DNA from: Burkholderia cepacia GG4
GTDB taxonomy: Bacteria; Pseudomonadota; Gammaproteobacteria; Burkholderiales; Burkholderiaceae
DNA: 64,000 bases
Assembly: GCF_000292915.1 (NCBI RefSeq)
Contig: NC_018513.1
Coordinates: forward strand, 1,736,001 to 1,800,000
Direction: 5' to 3'
In this document: positions 39,375 through 49,308 of the stretch, piece after piece
How positions within the stretch are numbered: the stretch's first letter is position 1
Layout: the number at the start of each line of letters is the position of its first letter
Notes under the pieces: model-generated
What the model was told of the DNA's origin: nothing
Databases searched by the model: none
What the model saw: the letters and a program-made list of their open reading frames with translations, nothing else
Made by a program: the position numbers and the translations under genes

Positions 39375-41249
39375 ATGACAGCATCGAAAAATTCGTCGAC
39401 GTCCGCTCAGGCGGGCACTTTCGCGGGCAGCACCGGATTCGATCCGGCCGCACAGCCGATGCAGCAGATGTTCGAGGCGTGGCTGAACGCATGGCGCGGT
39501 TTCGCTGATCCGGCCCGCGCCGCGACGGCAGCGACCACGGCCAACCCGTTCGCCGCATTCCAGTTCCCGAAGTCGTTTCCGTTCCAGATGCCGTCGATGC
39601 CCGACCTGGGGGGGCTGGGCGGCCTGGCATCGCCGTTCGCGGGGCTGAAGTTGCCGGTTGCCGCGATCCCGCCCGAGCGGCTCCAGAAACTGCAGGCCGA
39701 CTATGCGCGCGACTGTGTGACGCTGATGCAGCAGGCCGCCGCCGCGAAGCTCGAGTCGCCGGAACTGAAGGACCGCCGCTTCAGCGCGGACGCCTGGAAG
39801 GCGTCGCCTGCGCATGCGTTCGCGGCTGCGTGGTACCTGCTCAACGCGCGCTACCTGCAGGAACTGGCCGACGCGCTCGAGACTGATCCGAAGACGCGCG
39901 AGCGCATCCGTTTCTCGGTCCAGCAATGGACGGCCGCCGCCGCGCCGAGCAACTTCCTCGCGCTCAACCCCGATGCGCAGAAGTCGATCCTTGAAACGCA
40001 GGGCGAAAGCCTGCGGCAGGGGATGATGAACCTGCTCGGCGACCTGCAGCGCGGCAAGATTTCGCAGACCGATGAATCGCAATTCGTGGTCGGCAAGAAC
40101 CTCGGGTGCACCGAAGGCTCGGTCGTCTACGAGAACGACCTGATCCAGCTGATCCAGTACACGCCGAAGACGGACAAGGTGTTCGAGCGGCCGCTGCTGA
40201 TCGTGCCGCCGTGCATCAACAAGTTCTACATCCTCGACCTGCAGCCCGAGAACTCGCTCGTCGCGCATGCGCTGTCGAACGGCCATCAGGTGTTCCTCGT
40301 GTCGTGGCGCAACGCCGATGCGTCGGTCGCGCACAAGACGTGGGACGACTACATGAACGAAGGGCTGCTCGCGGCGATCGACGCCGTGCAGCAGGTCAGC
40401 GGCCGCGAGCAGATCAATGCGCTCGGCTTCTGCGTCGGCGGCACGATGCTCGCGACTGCGCTGGCGGTGCTCGCCGCGCGCGGCGAACATCCGGTCGCGT
40501 CGATGACGCTGCTGACCGCGATGCTCGATTTCACCGACACCGGCATCCTCGACGTGTTCGTCGACGAGGCGCACGTGCAGATGCGCGAGCAGACCATCGG
40601 CGGCAAGAACGGCACGCCGCCGGGGTTGATGCGCGGCGTCGAGTTCGCGAACACGTTCTCGTTCCTGCGGCCGAACGACCTCGTGTGGAACTACGTCGTC
40701 GACAACTACCTGAAGGGCCGTACGCCCGCGGCGTTCGACCTGCTGTACTGGAACAGTGACTCGACGAGCCTGCCGGGCCCGATGTACGCGTGGTACCTGC
40801 GCAATACCTATCTCGAGAACAAGCTCCGCGTGCCGGGCGCGCTGACCGTGTGCGGCGAATCCGTCGACCTGTCGCGCATCGACGTGCCGACCTTCATCTA
40901 CGGTTCGCGCGAGGATCACATCGTGCCGTGGCAGACGGCCTATGAGTCGACGTCGATCCTGACGGGCCCGCTGAAGTTCGTGCTCGGCGCGTCGGGTCAC
41001 ATCGCGGGCGTGATCAATCCGCCGGCGAAGAAGAAGCGCAGCTACTGGATCAACGACGGCGACCTGCCCGAATCCGCGGACGACTGGTTTGCCGGCGCGA
41101 CCGAGCAGCCGGGCAGCTGGTGGACGACCTGGGTCGAATGGCTCGACCAGTACGGCGGCCGCAAGGTGGAACCGCCCGCCAAGCCCGGCTCCGCGCAGTT
41201 CCCGGTGATCGAGCCGGCGCCGGGCCGCTACGTGTTGCAGCGCGATTGA
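39375..41249 (+). CDS. phaC: Class I poly(3-hydroxyalkanoate) synthase
   Basis: 624 residues. Polymerises (R)-3-hydroxyacyl-CoA into PHB granules. The lipase-like box is GFCVGG with the nucleophile Cys353; Asp514 (REDHIVPW) and His542 (GASGHIAGV) complete the triad. These are each offset by exactly 34 residues from the well-known C319/D480/H508 of Cupriavidus necator, so the core is intact and the N terminus is 34 residues longer. The N-terminal region starts Ser/Thr-rich, with [20 protein letters not shown]. phaA starts 100 bases downstream. No stem-loop of note lies between, only a T-run (41291-41298). Confidence 0.97.
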   Translation: MTASKNSSTSAQAGTFAGSTGFDPAAQPMQQMFEAWLNAWRGFADPARAATAATTANPFAAFQFPKSFPFQMPSMPDLGGLGGLASPFAGLKLPVAAIPPERLQKLQADYARDCVTLMQQAAAAKLESPELKDRRFSADAWKASPAHAFAAAWYLLNARYLQELADALETDPKTRERIRFSVQQWTAAAAPSNFLALNPDAQKSILETQGESLRQGMMNLLGDLQRGKISQTDESQFVVGKNLGCTEGSVVYENDLIQLIQYTPKTDKVFERPLLIVPPCINKFYILDLQPENSLVAHALSNGHQVFLVSWRNADASVAHKTWDDYMNEGLLAAIDAVQQVSGREQINALGFCVGGTMLATALAVLAARGEHPVASMTLLTAMLDFTDTGILDVFVDEAHVQMREQTIGGKNGTPPGLMRGVEFANTFSFLRPNDLVWNYVVDNYLKGRTPAAFDLLYWNSDSTSLPGPMYAWYLRNTYLENKLRVPGALTVCGESVDLSRIDVPTFIYGSREDHIVPWQTAYESTSILTGPLKFVLGASGHIAGVINPPAKKKRSYWINDGDLPESADDWFAGATEQPGSWWTTWVEWLDQYGGRKVEPPAKPGSAQFPVIEPAPGRYVLQRD

Positions 41250-41349
41250 CGAAAACCGGACAGCGGCGCACGCTGTCCGGTGCACCGCAGTTTTTTTTAA
41301 CAGGGCCGGTAGCGATGCGCCGTGTCGTGCGGGCCTGGAGGAAAGGGAA

Positions 41350-42531
41350 ATGACGGACGTAGTGATCGTATCGGCCGCGCGGACCGCGGTCGGCAAATTC
41401 GGCGGCTCGCTCGCGAAGGTTGCGGCACCGGAGCTGGGCGCGACGGTGATCCGCGCAGTGCTGGAGCGTGCGGGCGTGAAGCCCGAGCAGGTCAGCGAAG
41501 TGATCATGGGCCAGGTGCTGACGGCCGGTTCCGGGCAGAACCCGGCGCGCCAGTCGCTGATCAAGGCCGGGCTGCCGACGGCAGTGCCGGGGATGACGAT
41601 CAACAAGGTGTGCGGCTCGGGCCTGAAGGCCGTGATGCTGGCGGCGAATGCGATTGTCGCGGGCGACGCGGACATCGTGATCGCGGGCGGCCAGGAGAAC
41701 ATGAGCGCATCGCCGCACGTGCTGCCGGGCTCGCGCGACGGGTTCCGGATGGGCGACGCGAAGCTGGTCGACACGATGATCGTCGACGGCCTGTGGGACG
41801 TGTACAACCAGTACCACATGGGCGTCACGGCGGAGAACGTCGCGAAGGAATACGGGATCACGCGCGAAGAGCAGGACGCGTTCGCGGCGCTGTCGCAGAA
41901 CAAGGCGGAAGCCGCGCAGAAGGCCGGCCGCTTCAACGACGAGATCGTTCCGGTGTCGATCCCGCAACGCAAGGGTGAGCCGCTGCAGTTCGCGACCGAC
42001 GAGTTCGTGCGTCACGGCGTGACGGCGGAATCGCTGGCCGGGCTGAAGCCGGCGTTCTCGAAGGACGGTTCGGTGACGGCGGCGAATGCGTCGGGGCTGA
42101 ACGACGGCGCGGCGGCGGTGCTGGTGATGTCGGCGCAGAAGGCGGCGGCACTCGGCCTGACGCCGCTGGCGCGGATCAAGGCGTACGCGAACGCGGGCGT
42201 GGATCCGAGCGTGATGGGCATGGGCCCGGTGCCGGCGTCGCGCCGTTGCCTGGAGCGTGCGGGCTGGACGCCGGGCGACCTGGACCTGATGGAAATCAAC
42301 GAGGCATTCGCGGCGCAGGCGCTGGCGGTGCACAAGCAGATGGGCTGGGACACGTCGAAGGTGAACGTGAACGGCGGCGCGATCGCGATCGGTCACCCGA
42401 TCGGCGCGTCGGGCTGCCGGATCCTGGTGACGCTGCTGCACGAGATGGTCAAGCGCGACGCGAAGCGCGGGCTGGCGTCGCTGTGCATCGGCGGCGGGAT
42501 GGGCGTGGCACTCGCGGTCGAGCGTCCGTGA
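41350..42531 (+). CDS. phaA: Acetyl-CoA acetyltransferase (beta-ketothiolase)
   Basis: 393 residues, the size of biosynthetic thiolases. Condenses two acetyl-CoA to acetoacetyl-CoA for PHB synthesis. Active-site residues are Cys88 ([11 protein letters not shown]), His349 ([11 protein letters not shown]) and Cys379 (SLCIGGGMG), in the same positions as the characterised PhaA of C. necator. A ggaaagggaa site precedes the ATG. A large stem-loop separates it from phaB. Confidence 0.97.
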   Translation: MTDVVIVSAARTAVGKFGGSLAKVAAPELGATVIRAVLERAGVKPEQVSEVIMGQVLTAGSGQNPARQSLIKAGLPTAVPGMTINKVCGSGLKAVMLAANAIVAGDADIVIAGGQENMSASPHVLPGSRDGFRMGDAKLVDTMIVDGLWDVYNQYHMGVTAENVAKEYGITREEQDAFAALSQNKAEAAQKAGRFNDEIVPVSIPQRKGEPLQFATDEFVRHGVTAESLAGLKPAFSKDGSVTAANASGLNDGAAAVLVMSAQKAAALGLTPLARIKAYANAGVDPSVMGMGPVPASRRCLERAGWTPGDLDLMEINEAFAAQALAVHKQMGWDTSKVNVNGGAIAIGHPIGASGCRILVTLLHEMVKRDAKRGLASLCIGGGMGVALAVERP

Positions 42532-42562
42532 CCGGCCGGCCGTAACCGGCCAAACAAATCCG

Positions 42563-42594
42563 GGCGCCGGCCGATTGCGGCTTCGGCCGGCGCC
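42563..42594 (+). other. Intercistronic stem-loop between phaA and phaB
   Basis: Perfect 11-bp arms GGCGCCGGCCG / CGGCCGGCGCC around a 10-base loop, with no T tract after it. Likely an RNA-stability or partial-readthrough element inside the pha operon. Confidence 0.6.
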
Positions 42595-42651
42595 ACGTGA
42601 AGCCAGAGGGGCCTCCGGCAGCTCTCGAAACCAAAAAATGGAGTGAGATAC

Positions 42652-43392
42652 ATGTCTCAGCGAATTGCGTACGTAACGGGCGGGATGGGCGGCATCGGCA
42701 CCAGCATTTGCCAGCGTCTGTTGAAAGACGGCTTCAAGGTGGTCGCGGGTTGCGGCCCGAACTCGCCGCGCCGTGTGAAATGGCTCGAGGACCAGAAGGC
42801 GCTCGGGTACGATTTCATCGCGTCGGAAGGCAACGTCGGCGACTGGGACTCGACCAAGGAAGCGTTCGACAAGGTCAAGGCCGAAGTCGGCGAAATCGAC
42901 GTGCTGGTCAACAACGCGGGCATCACGCGCGACGTCGTGTTCCGCAAGATGACGCACGAAGACTGGACGGCCGTGATCGACACCAACCTGACGAGCCTGT
43001 TCAACGTGACGAAGCAGGTGATCGACGGGATGGTCGAGCGCGGCTGGGGCCGGATCATCAACATTTCGTCGGTGAACGGCCAGAAGGGGCAATTCGGCCA
43101 GACCAACTACTCGACCGCGAAGGCCGGCATCCACGGTTTCACGATGTCGCTCGCACAGGAAGTCGCGACGAAGGGCGTGACGGTCAACACCGTGTCGCCC
43201 GGCTACATCGGCACCGACATGGTAAAGGCGATCCGTCCGGACGTGCTCGAGAAGATCGTCGCGACGATTCCGGTGCGTCGCCTTGGCGGGCCGGAGGAAA
43301 TCGGTTCGATCGTCGCGTGGCTCGCGTCGAACGACTCCGGCTTCGCGACGGGCGCCGACTTCTCGCTGAACGGCGGCCTGCACATGGGCTGA
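42652..43392 (+). CDS. phaB: Acetoacetyl-CoA reductase (NADPH)
   Basis: 246 residues from the ATG beginning [16 protein letters not shown], with ggag (42640-42643) upstream. Short-chain dehydrogenase that makes (R)-3-hydroxybutyryl-CoA. The Rossmann [17 protein letters not shown] and the catalytic Ser140, Tyr153, Lys157 (NYSTAKAG) are present at the positions known for PhaB of C. necator. The C terminus ends [10 protein letters not shown]. It supplies the PhaC substrate. Confidence 0.97.
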   Translation: MSQRIAYVTGGMGGIGTSICQRLLKDGFKVVAGCGPNSPRRVKWLEDQKALGYDFIASEGNVGDWDSTKEAFDKVKAEVGEIDVLVNNAGITRDVVFRKMTHEDWTAVIDTNLTSLFNVTKQVIDGMVERGWGRIINISSVNGQKGQFGQTNYSTAKAGIHGFTMSLAQEVATKGVTVNTVSPGYIGTDMVKAIRPDVLEKIVATIPVRRLGGPEEIGSIVAWLASNDSGFATGADFSLNGGLHMG

Positions 43393-43399
43393 ACGTGCG

Positions 43400-43428
43400 G
43401 GCTGCGCGGGCCGGGTGGCCGCGCAGCC
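43400..43428 (+). terminator. Stem-loop between phaB and phaR
   Basis: GGCTGCGCGG / CCGCGCAGCC with a 9-base loop, starting 7 bases after the phaB stop. The T-poor tail (tggcgtttcc) suggests partial termination before phaR. Confidence 0.5.
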
Positions 43429-43510
43429 TGGCGTTTCCGAAGGCCCCCGCCTCCCGGAACCGGGCGGCGGGGATTTGTCACTTGCGCTACGCTGCACCGA
43501 AAGGCGTTAC

Positions 43511-44077
43511 ATGACTACTACAAAGAAAACGGCCGAGCGGCTCATCAAGAAGTACCCGAACCGCCGGCTCTACGATACCGAGACGAGCACGTACATCACG
43601 CTGACCGACGTCAAGCAACTCGTGCTGGAACAGGAGGACTTCAAGGTCGTCGATGCGAAATCCAACGAAGACCTGACGCGCAGCATCCTGCTGCAGATCA
43701 TCCTCGAGGAGGAGAGCGGCGGTGTGCCGATGTTCTCGTCGTCGATGCTGTCGCAAATCATCCGTTTCTACGGTCATGCGATGCAGGGGATGATGGGCAC
43801 GTACCTGGAAAAGAACATCCAGGCGTTCATCGATATCCAGAACAAGCTCGCGGATCAGGGGAAGAACCTCTACGAAGGCAACGCGATGAATCCGGAAGTC
43901 TGGTCGCAGTTCATGAACATGCAGGCGCCGATGATGCAAGGGATGATGACGAGCTACATCGAGCAGTCGAAGAACATGTTCGTGCAGATGCAGGAGCAGA
44001 TGCAGAACCAGGCGAAGTCGATGTTCAGCACGTTCCCGTTCAAGCAACCGGGCGCGCCGGAGCCGGAAAAGAAGTAA
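43511..44077 (+). CDS. phaR: Polyhydroxyalkanoate synthesis repressor PhaR
   Basis: 188 residues. DNA-binding repressor that also binds PHB granules and controls phasin genes. The N terminus has the family DNA-binding domain RLIKKYPNRRLYDTETSTYI and the following accumulation domain (LTRSILLQIILEEESGG). The C-terminal half is Met/Gln-rich amphipathic helix (MQAPMMQGMMTSYIEQSKNM), a plausible granule-contact region. The start at ATG 43511 is preceded by only a weak site. It closes the phaC-A-B-R order seen in Cupriavidus and Burkholderia. Confidence 0.95.
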   Translation: MTTTKKTAERLIKKYPNRRLYDTETSTYITLTDVKQLVLEQEDFKVVDAKSNEDLTRSILLQIILEEESGGVPMFSSSMLSQIIRFYGHAMQGMMGTYLEKNIQAFIDIQNKLADQGKNLYEGNAMNPEVWSQFMNMQAPMMQGMMTSYIEQSKNMFVQMQEQMQNQAKSMFSTFPFKQPGAPEPEKK

Positions 44078-44424
44078 GGTTTTCGCGGCAGGCCGGCCGC
44101 GGCGGCGCGAGCCGTCGGACGGTCGGCGCCGCGACGTGCGCGGTGCGATGCGGCCGATCGTGTGCTCGGGCACGACGATGGCCGGTGGCCGACTGCCGCA
44201 CGATATCGCCGACGGTCGATCATGATCGTCGGCACCGAATGCCGGTGCCCCTGCGCGGGGCGGGCATGACCGTGGTCCGGTCGATCGAATCCCGGACAGT
44301 CAGCGAATCAACACCAGGGTGTGTCGCGCCTGACGGCGCGCGTTCGTGCCGGTGCGGGCGGTCGCCGCTGCGCCGGGCCGTGACGGCACGTAGCCGCGAA
44401 GCCGGCACGGCTCGCCCGCCTGGT
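44078..44424. other. 347-base spacer after phaR with consecutive inverted repeats
   Basis: No open frame with coding character. Three inverted repeats occur in 90 bases: GCCGAC..GTCGGC (44208-44233, enclosing the palindrome GATCATGATC), GGCACCG-aatgc-CGGTGCC (44231-44249) and GTCCGG-11-CCGGAC (44275-44297). It may hold the phaR 3' end or an unrecognised structured RNA. Confidence 0.45.
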
Positions 44425-44679
44425 TCAAAGTGCCGGATCGAAATCCTGATGGTCGTCCGCCGGAGGCAGGTCGAGCACGAGCTTCACCGCGCAGTAGTTG
44501 GCCTTCAGCGAAAACACGCGGCCGATCACGAGAAACGTCTGCCGCGAATACTCGAGTTCGACGAAGTCGCCCGGCTGCGGCACGTGGGCACCCTGGTCAT
44601 AGGAAAAGCTGGTGCTGGTTTGCTCCCCGATGGCTTCTGCGGCGTGCTCGGTGAATTCGATCGTGATGTGGGTGGTCAT
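44425..44679 (-). CDS. Small protein of unknown function
   Basis: 84 residues, not recognised. It has no signal peptide and no membrane segment. The middle (PQPGDFVELEYSRQTFLVIG) and the following segment (VFSLKANYCAVKLVLDL) alternate hydrophobic and polar residues, suggesting a small beta-barrel. One Cys is present. The acidic C terminus is PADDHQDFDPAL. The start ATG has a ggggc stretch upstream and coding character is good on this strand. It stands alone between phaR and rimO; the 280 bases up to rimO hold no gene. Confidence 0.7.
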   Translation of the reverse strand: MTTHITIEFTEHAAEAIGEQTSTSFSYDQGAHVPQPGDFVELEYSRQTFLVIGRVFSLKANYCAVKLVLDLPPADDHQDFDPAL

Positions 44680-44959
44680 GAAAGCCCCGTTGGGTCATTG
44701 AAGATGGCGGATGCTGCGATTTTCGCATAGCGGCAGCGTGGCTCCTGACCGATTCATGCGCGGTGAGGGGGCTGATCGGGGCGGTCATTTCGTCGCGTCG
44801 TGCTGAAAGGGTCGAATCGGGTCCGACTGTCGACGCGATCTGCCCGTGCGAGCGGCGCACCGGGTCCGCGATTCGCGGCATCCCAACCGCCGGTTTTGCC
44901 TCGCTGACCCATAAATAGCTGTAAACTCACGCTTTTGCCGCCACGCCCCCACATTCCAG

Positions 44960-46321
44960 ATGTCCCAGTCCCCCAAAGTAGGCTTCGTTTCGCTCGGGTG
45001 CCCGAAAGCGCTCGTCGATTCCGAACAAATCATCACCCAGCTGCGCGCCGAAGGTTATGAAATCTCCGGCACCTACGACGGCGCCGACCTCGTCGTCGTC
45101 AACACCTGCGGCTTCATCGACGAAGCGGTGCAGGAAAGCCTCGACGCGATCGGCGAAGCGCTGACCGAAAACGGCAAGGTGATCGTCACCGGCTGCCTGG
45201 GCGCGAAGTCGAGCGCCAGCGGCTCGAACCTGATCGAGGAAGTCCACCCGAAGGTGCTCGCCGTCACCGGCCCGCACGCGGTGGGCGAAGTGATGCAGGC
45301 CGTGCATTCGCACCTGCCGAAGCCGCACGACCCGTTCGTCGACCTCGTGCCGGCCGCCGGCATCAAGCTCACGCCGCGCCACTACGCGTACCTGAAGATC
45401 TCCGAAGGCTGCAACCATCGCTGCACGTTCTGCATCATCCCGTCGATGCGTGGCGATCTCGTGTCGCGTCCGGTCGCCGAAGTGATGCTCGAGGCGGAGA
45501 ACCTGTTCAAGTCGGGCGTGAAGGAACTGCTCGTGATCTCGCAGGACACGAGCGCATACGGCGTCGACGTGAAGTACCGCACGGGCTTCTGGAACGGCAA
45601 GCCGATCAAGACGCGCATGACCGACCTGGTCGCCGCGCTCGGCGAACTCGCCGCGCAGTACGGCGCATGGGTGCGCCTGCATTACGTGTATCCGTATCCG
45701 AGCGTCGACGAAGTGATTCCGCTGATGGCCGAAGGCCCGTTCAAGGGCCACGTGCTGCCGTATCTCGACGTGCCGTTCCAGCACGCGCATCCGGAAGTGC
45801 TCAAGCGCATGAAGCGCCCGGCCAACGCCGAGAAGGTGCTCGAGCGCGTGCAGAAGTGGCGCGAGATCTGCCCGGACCTGACGATCCGCAGCACGTTCAT
45901 CGCCGGCTTCCCCGGCGAGACGGAAGAGCAGTTCGAAACGCTGCTCGACTTCATCCGCGAAGCGGAACTCGATCGCGTCGGCTGCTTCGCCTATTCGCCG
46001 GTCGAAGGCGCGACCGCGAACGAACTGGACGGCGCGCTGCCGGACGAGGTTCGCGAAGAACGCCGTGCGCGCTTCATGGAAGTCGCCGAGGAAGTGTCGG
46101 CCCGGCGCATCCAGCGCAAGGTCGGCAAGACCCTCAAGGTGCTGATCGACGAAGTCAGCAACGAAGGCGGCATCGGCCGCACGGCGGCGGATGCGCCGGA
46201 GATCGACGGCGTCGTCTATGTCGAGCCGGCGACGAAGGCGTCGAAGCGCTACAAGGTGGGCGATTTCGTGTCGGTGAAGATCACGGGCGCGGACGGCCAC
46301 GACCTGTGGGGTGAGGTGTAA
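44960..46321 (+). CDS. rimO: Ribosomal protein uS12 methylthiotransferase RimO
   Basis: 453 residues. Radical-SAM enzyme that methylthiolates Asp88 of ribosomal protein S12. The N-terminal UPF0004 domain carries the auxiliary-cluster cysteines in [20 protein letters not shown] and VTGCLGAK; the radical-SAM cluster is CNHRCTFC (~residues 154-161). The C-terminal TRAM domain contains [20 protein letters not shown]. It is told from MiaB by [11 protein letters not shown] and the TRAM ending. A PfkB kinase gene begins 3 bases after its stop. Confidence 0.96.
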   Translation: MSQSPKVGFVSLGCPKALVDSEQIITQLRAEGYEISGTYDGADLVVVNTCGFIDEAVQESLDAIGEALTENGKVIVTGCLGAKSSASGSNLIEEVHPKVLAVTGPHAVGEVMQAVHSHLPKPHDPFVDLVPAAGIKLTPRHYAYLKISEGCNHRCTFCIIPSMRGDLVSRPVAEVMLEAENLFKSGVKELLVISQDTSAYGVDVKYRTGFWNGKPIKTRMTDLVAALGELAAQYGAWVRLHYVYPYPSVDEVIPLMAEGPFKGHVLPYLDVPFQHAHPEVLKRMKRPANAEKVLERVQKWREICPDLTIRSTFIAGFPGETEEQFETLLDFIREAELDRVGCFAYSPVEGATANELDGALPDEVREERRARFMEVAEEVSARRIQRKVGKTLKVLIDEVSNEGGIGRTAADAPEIDGVVYVEPATKASKRYKVGDFVSVKITGADGHDLWGEV

Positions 46322-46324
46322 GCG

Positions 46325-47251
46325 ATGACCGCAGCGTTTCCGCAGATCCTCGCGCTCGGCGAGGCGATGATCGAGTTCAACCAGTCGCAGCCGGGCCGTC
46401 CGGAATTCCTGCAGGGCTTTGGCGGCGACACGTCGAACTTCTGCATCGCCGCGGCGCGCCAGGGTGCGTCGACGGGCTTCGTGTCGGCGATCGGCGACGA
46501 TCCGTTCGGCCGCTTGCTGGCGGACATGTGGGCGGCGGAGCGCGTCGACACGACGTATGTGCGGATCGACCGCACGGCGCCGACCGGCGTGTATTTCGTC
46601 ACGCACGGCGCTGATGGCCACCAGTTCGACTATCTGCGCGCGGGCTCCGCGGCGAGCCGCTATGCGGTGGCCGACCTGCCGCTCGATGCGCTGGCCGCGG
46701 CGAAGGCCGTGCACCTGTCGGGCATCAGCCTCGCGATCAGCACGGCCGCGTGCGACGCCGCGTTCGCGGCGATCGACCATGCGCGCAGCCATGGTGCGCA
46801 GGTCAGCTTCGACACGAACCTGCGCCTGAAGCTGTGGCCGCTGCCGCGCGCCCGCGCGGTGATGCGCGAGGCGCTGCGGCAGACGGACATCTGCCTGCCG
46901 AGCTGGGACGACGTCACGGCGCTCACGGGCGCGAACGATCGCGACGCGATCGTCGATGCGATGCTCGAGCACGGGCCGCAGGTCGTCGCGCTGAAGCTCG
47001 GCAAGGAAGGCGCGTACGTTGCGACCCCGAACGAACGGCGCGTCGTACCGGGCTTCACGGTCCAGGCCGTCGACGCGACGGGCGCGGGCGACTGCTTCGG
47101 CGGTGCGTTCGTCGCGCGGATCGTCGCGGGCGACGATCCGTTCGCGGCCGCGCGTTACGCAAATGCGGCGGCAGCGCTGTCGACGACGGGCTACGGCGCG
47201 GTCGCGCCGATTCCGCACCGCGATGCGGTGGAACGCCTGATGCAGGGCTGA
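46325..47251 (+). CDS. PfkB-family sugar kinase (2-keto-3-deoxygluconate kinase-like)
   Basis: 308 residues. Ribokinase-fold carbohydrate kinase. GGDTSNFCIAAARQG is the N-terminal sugar-binding loop, VSFDTNLRLKLWP lies in the middle, and DATGAGDCFGGAFVARI near residue 250 carries the catalytic Asp and anion hole. The pattern resembles KdgK-type kinases, but the sugar is not provable here. It starts 3 bases after rimO and is probably co-transcribed, a link with no obvious metabolic logic. A thiolase-like fragment follows its stop. Confidence 0.85.
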   Translation: MTAAFPQILALGEAMIEFNQSQPGRPEFLQGFGGDTSNFCIAAARQGASTGFVSAIGDDPFGRLLADMWAAERVDTTYVRIDRTAPTGVYFVTHGADGHQFDYLRAGSAASRYAVADLPLDALAAAKAVHLSGISLAISTAACDAAFAAIDHARSHGAQVSFDTNLRLKLWPLPRARAVMREALRQTDICLPSWDDVTALTGANDRDAIVDAMLEHGPQVVALKLGKEGAYVATPNERRVVPGFTVQAVDATGAGDCFGGAFVARIVAGDDPFAAARYANAAAALSTTGYGAVAPIPHRDAVERLMQG

Positions 47252-47321
47252 CGACGCGCACGCACACCGGCCACGACACCGAACAGTCGATTCCGCGGCG
47301 TCGCGACCGGTTCATCGTCGA

Positions 47322-47421
47322 TGCGCTGGACGTGCTGCAGCGCATCGGCGGTCGCGATGCACGCGTGACGATGTGCATCGGCGGCGAGCAGGGCTGCGCC
47401 GCGATTTACGAGCGAATCTGA
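47322..47421 (+). pseudogene. Relic of a thiolase C terminus
   Basis: In the frame ending at the TGA 47419-47421, the last ~33 residues read ALDVLQRIGGRDARVTMC then IGGEQGCAAIYERI. This closely follows the C-terminal block of thiolases (ALxxLxRRGGRYA..TMCIGGGQG.A.x.ER), including the active-site Cys in MCIGG. No start codon, ribosome site or remainder of a thiolase precedes it; the PfkB gene ends upstream. The neighbouring phaA ends with the corresponding [18 protein letters not shown] read it as the scar of a deleted thiolase gene. Confidence 0.6.
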
Positions 47422-47439
47422 AGCAAGGAGCAACACAAG

Positions 47440-47982
47440 GTGGGTCGATATTCGGAATGGCAACGGGCGCTGGTGCTAGCCGGCGCGCTGGCGGCGGCCC
47501 TCGCGATGCCGGGCGTGGTCGCGGCGCAGGCCGCCGCGTCGGGTGCGCAGCAGGATGAAGCGGCACCCGCACGGCCACTGCGGCCGAATCCGGAGTTCGC
47601 CCGCCTGCCGCGCTACGAAGGCACGCTCGGCGACCGGCCGATCGTCGTGCATCTCGGCCCGAAGACGGACGAAGCGGGCGTGCACGGCGAATACCAGTTC
47701 GCCGATACGGGCGAAGTGGTCCTGCTCGCCGGCGATCGCGACGGCGACACGCTCGAAATCGAGGAATCGAACGACGGCACGAACATCACGGGCGTGTGGA
47801 TCGGCCGTTTCGATTCAGCCGGAGACCTGAAGGCCGACCGGATGAACTCGGACGAATCGGATCCGCAACCCGTCGTGCTGCATCCGTCACAGGGCAAGCG
47901 CGCGGCGCTGCAGGTACGCAACGGCCGCGTGCAGGAAATCGAGACGGTCGGCGGGGTCGTCAACCTGCGTACCGACGACTGA
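47440..47982 (+). CDS. Exported protein of unknown function
   Basis: 180 residues from a GTG start preceded by aaggag (47425-47430). A signal peptide (to about residue 30, AMPGVVAAQAAA) is followed by a Pro-rich segment and then a beta-rich domain (YEGTLGDRPIVVHLGPKTDE .. GEYQFADTGEVVLLAGDRDG .. ITGVWIGRFDSAGDLKADR) with repeating Gly-x-Tyr and L-x-G steps. It has no cysteines. Likely periplasmic or secreted. The gene sits 18 bases behind the thiolase relic and 113 bases before the cystathionine lyase. No function is assigned. Confidence 0.75.
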   Translation: MGRYSEWQRALVLAGALAAALAMPGVVAAQAAASGAQQDEAAPARPLRPNPEFARLPRYEGTLGDRPIVVHLGPKTDEAGVHGEYQFADTGEVVLLAGDRDGDTLEIEESNDGTNITGVWIGRFDSAGDLKADRMNSDESDPQPVVLHPSQGKRAALQVRNGRVQEIETVGGVVNLRTDD

Positions 47983-48095
47983 GTGCGCGCTGGCTCGGTG
48001 CGTGCGGCGCGCATTGTACCGGGCCAAGCGCGCCGATTTTGGCTAATCTAGCGATATATTCCGCAACCGAATGGCCTTTTTCCCGGCCTCCTGCC

Positions 48096-49277
48096 ATGAC
48101 TGCATCCACTCCGAAGCGCGCACTCCAAACCCGCATCGTTCAACCCGACGACGTCATTCCGGAAGGCTTCCGTTCGTTCGTGCCGCCGGTCGCGCGCGCG
48201 TCGACGGTCGTGTTCCCCGATCTCGCGACGATGCGCGAGCTCGTCTGGCACAACGATAACCAGTGGCGCTACGGGCTGCATGCGACGCCGACGTCGCTCG
48301 CGCTCGCGCAGCGGCTCGCCGACATCGAGGGCGGCACGCACGCGCTGCTGCAGCCGTCGGGCCTCGCGGCGATCATGAACGTGTACTTCGGCATCGTGAA
48401 AGCGGGCGATGACGTGCTGATCCCGCACAACGTCTACGGACCGAACGCCGATTTCGGCAACTGGCTCGCGAAGGATTTCGGCATCACCGCGCGCTTCTAC
48501 GATCCGCTCATCGGTGCCGGCATCGCCGACCTGATCCAGCCGAACACGCGGCTGATCTGGATCGAGGCGCCGGGCTCGGTGACGATGGAAGTGCCCGACG
48601 TGCAGGCGCTTACCACGGCCGCGAAGGCGCGCGGCATCGTCACCGCGATCGACAACACCTATTCGGCCGGGCTCGCGTTCAAGCCGTTCGAGCATGGCGT
48701 CGACATCTCGGTGCAGGCGCTGACCAAGTACCAGTCGGGCGGCAGCGACGTGCTGATGGGGGCGACGATCACCGCGAACGCGGAACTGCACGCACAACTG
48801 AAGCTCGCGCGGATGCGCTGCGGGATCGGCGTGTCGGTCGACGACTGCTCGCTCGTGCTGCGCAGCCTGCCGAGCATGCAGGTGCGCTTCGATGCGCACA
48901 GCAAGAGCGCGCTCGCGCTCGCGCAATGGCTGAAGGCGCGGCCGGAGATTGCATCGGTCCTGCATCCGCAGCTCGCCGACTGCCCGGGCCACGCGTCGTT
49001 CATGCGCGACTTCACGGGCGCGGGCGGGCTGTTCTCGGTGGTGTTCGACGCGCGCTACAGCGCCGAGCAGATCGACCGCTTCGTCGAATCGCTCGAACTG
49101 TTCGCGATCGGCTGGAGCTGGGGCGGCGCGTGCAGCCTCGCGATGCCTTACGACGTCGCGTCGATGCGTCCGGACTGGTCGCAGCGCGGCACGCTGGTGC
49201 GTTTCTATGTCGGCCTCGAGGACGAAGCCGACCTGCGCGCGGACCTCGAGCGCGCGATGCAGGCCGCACTCGGCTGA
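48096..49277 (+). CDS. metC: Cystathionine beta-lyase (Cys/Met metabolism PLP enzyme)
   Basis: 393 residues from MTASTPKRALQTRI, chosen because the family N terminus begins here; the frame is open 100 codons further upstream. PLP-dependent cleavage of cystathionine to homocysteine. Substrate/PLP motifs: YGLHATPTSLAL, EGGTHALLQPSGLAA, AIDNTYSAGLAFKP and SVQALTKYQSGGSDVL with the Schiff-base Lys211. The closest pattern is beta-lyase, but a gamma-lyase or broader desulfurase cannot be excluded. A bidirectional terminator separates it from serB. Confidence 0.88.
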   Translation: MTASTPKRALQTRIVQPDDVIPEGFRSFVPPVARASTVVFPDLATMRELVWHNDNQWRYGLHATPTSLALAQRLADIEGGTHALLQPSGLAAIMNVYFGIVKAGDDVLIPHNVYGPNADFGNWLAKDFGITARFYDPLIGAGIADLIQPNTRLIWIEAPGSVTMEVPDVQALTTAAKARGIVTAIDNTYSAGLAFKPFEHGVDISVQALTKYQSGGSDVLMGATITANAELHAQLKLARMRCGIGVSVDDCSLVLRSLPSMQVRFDAHSKSALALAQWLKARPEIASVLHPQLADCPGHASFMRDFTGAGGLFSVVFDARYSAEQIDRFVESLELFAIGWSWGGACSLAMPYDVASMRPDWSQRGTLVRFYVGLEDEADLRADLERAMQAALG

Positions 49278-49308
49278 TCGCAGGCCGACAACGTCCCGCG
49301 GAAAAACA

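Noticed and set aside
44275..44297. T-arm-like segment (gtcgatcgaatcccggac)
   Set aside because: Resembles a tRNA T-arm, but no acceptor stem, D-arm or anticodon arm can be folded around it.
48000..48095. Possible SAM or cobalamin riboswitch before the cystathionine lyase
   Set aside because: The leader is short and I could not fold any recognised aptamer; no conserved elements seen.
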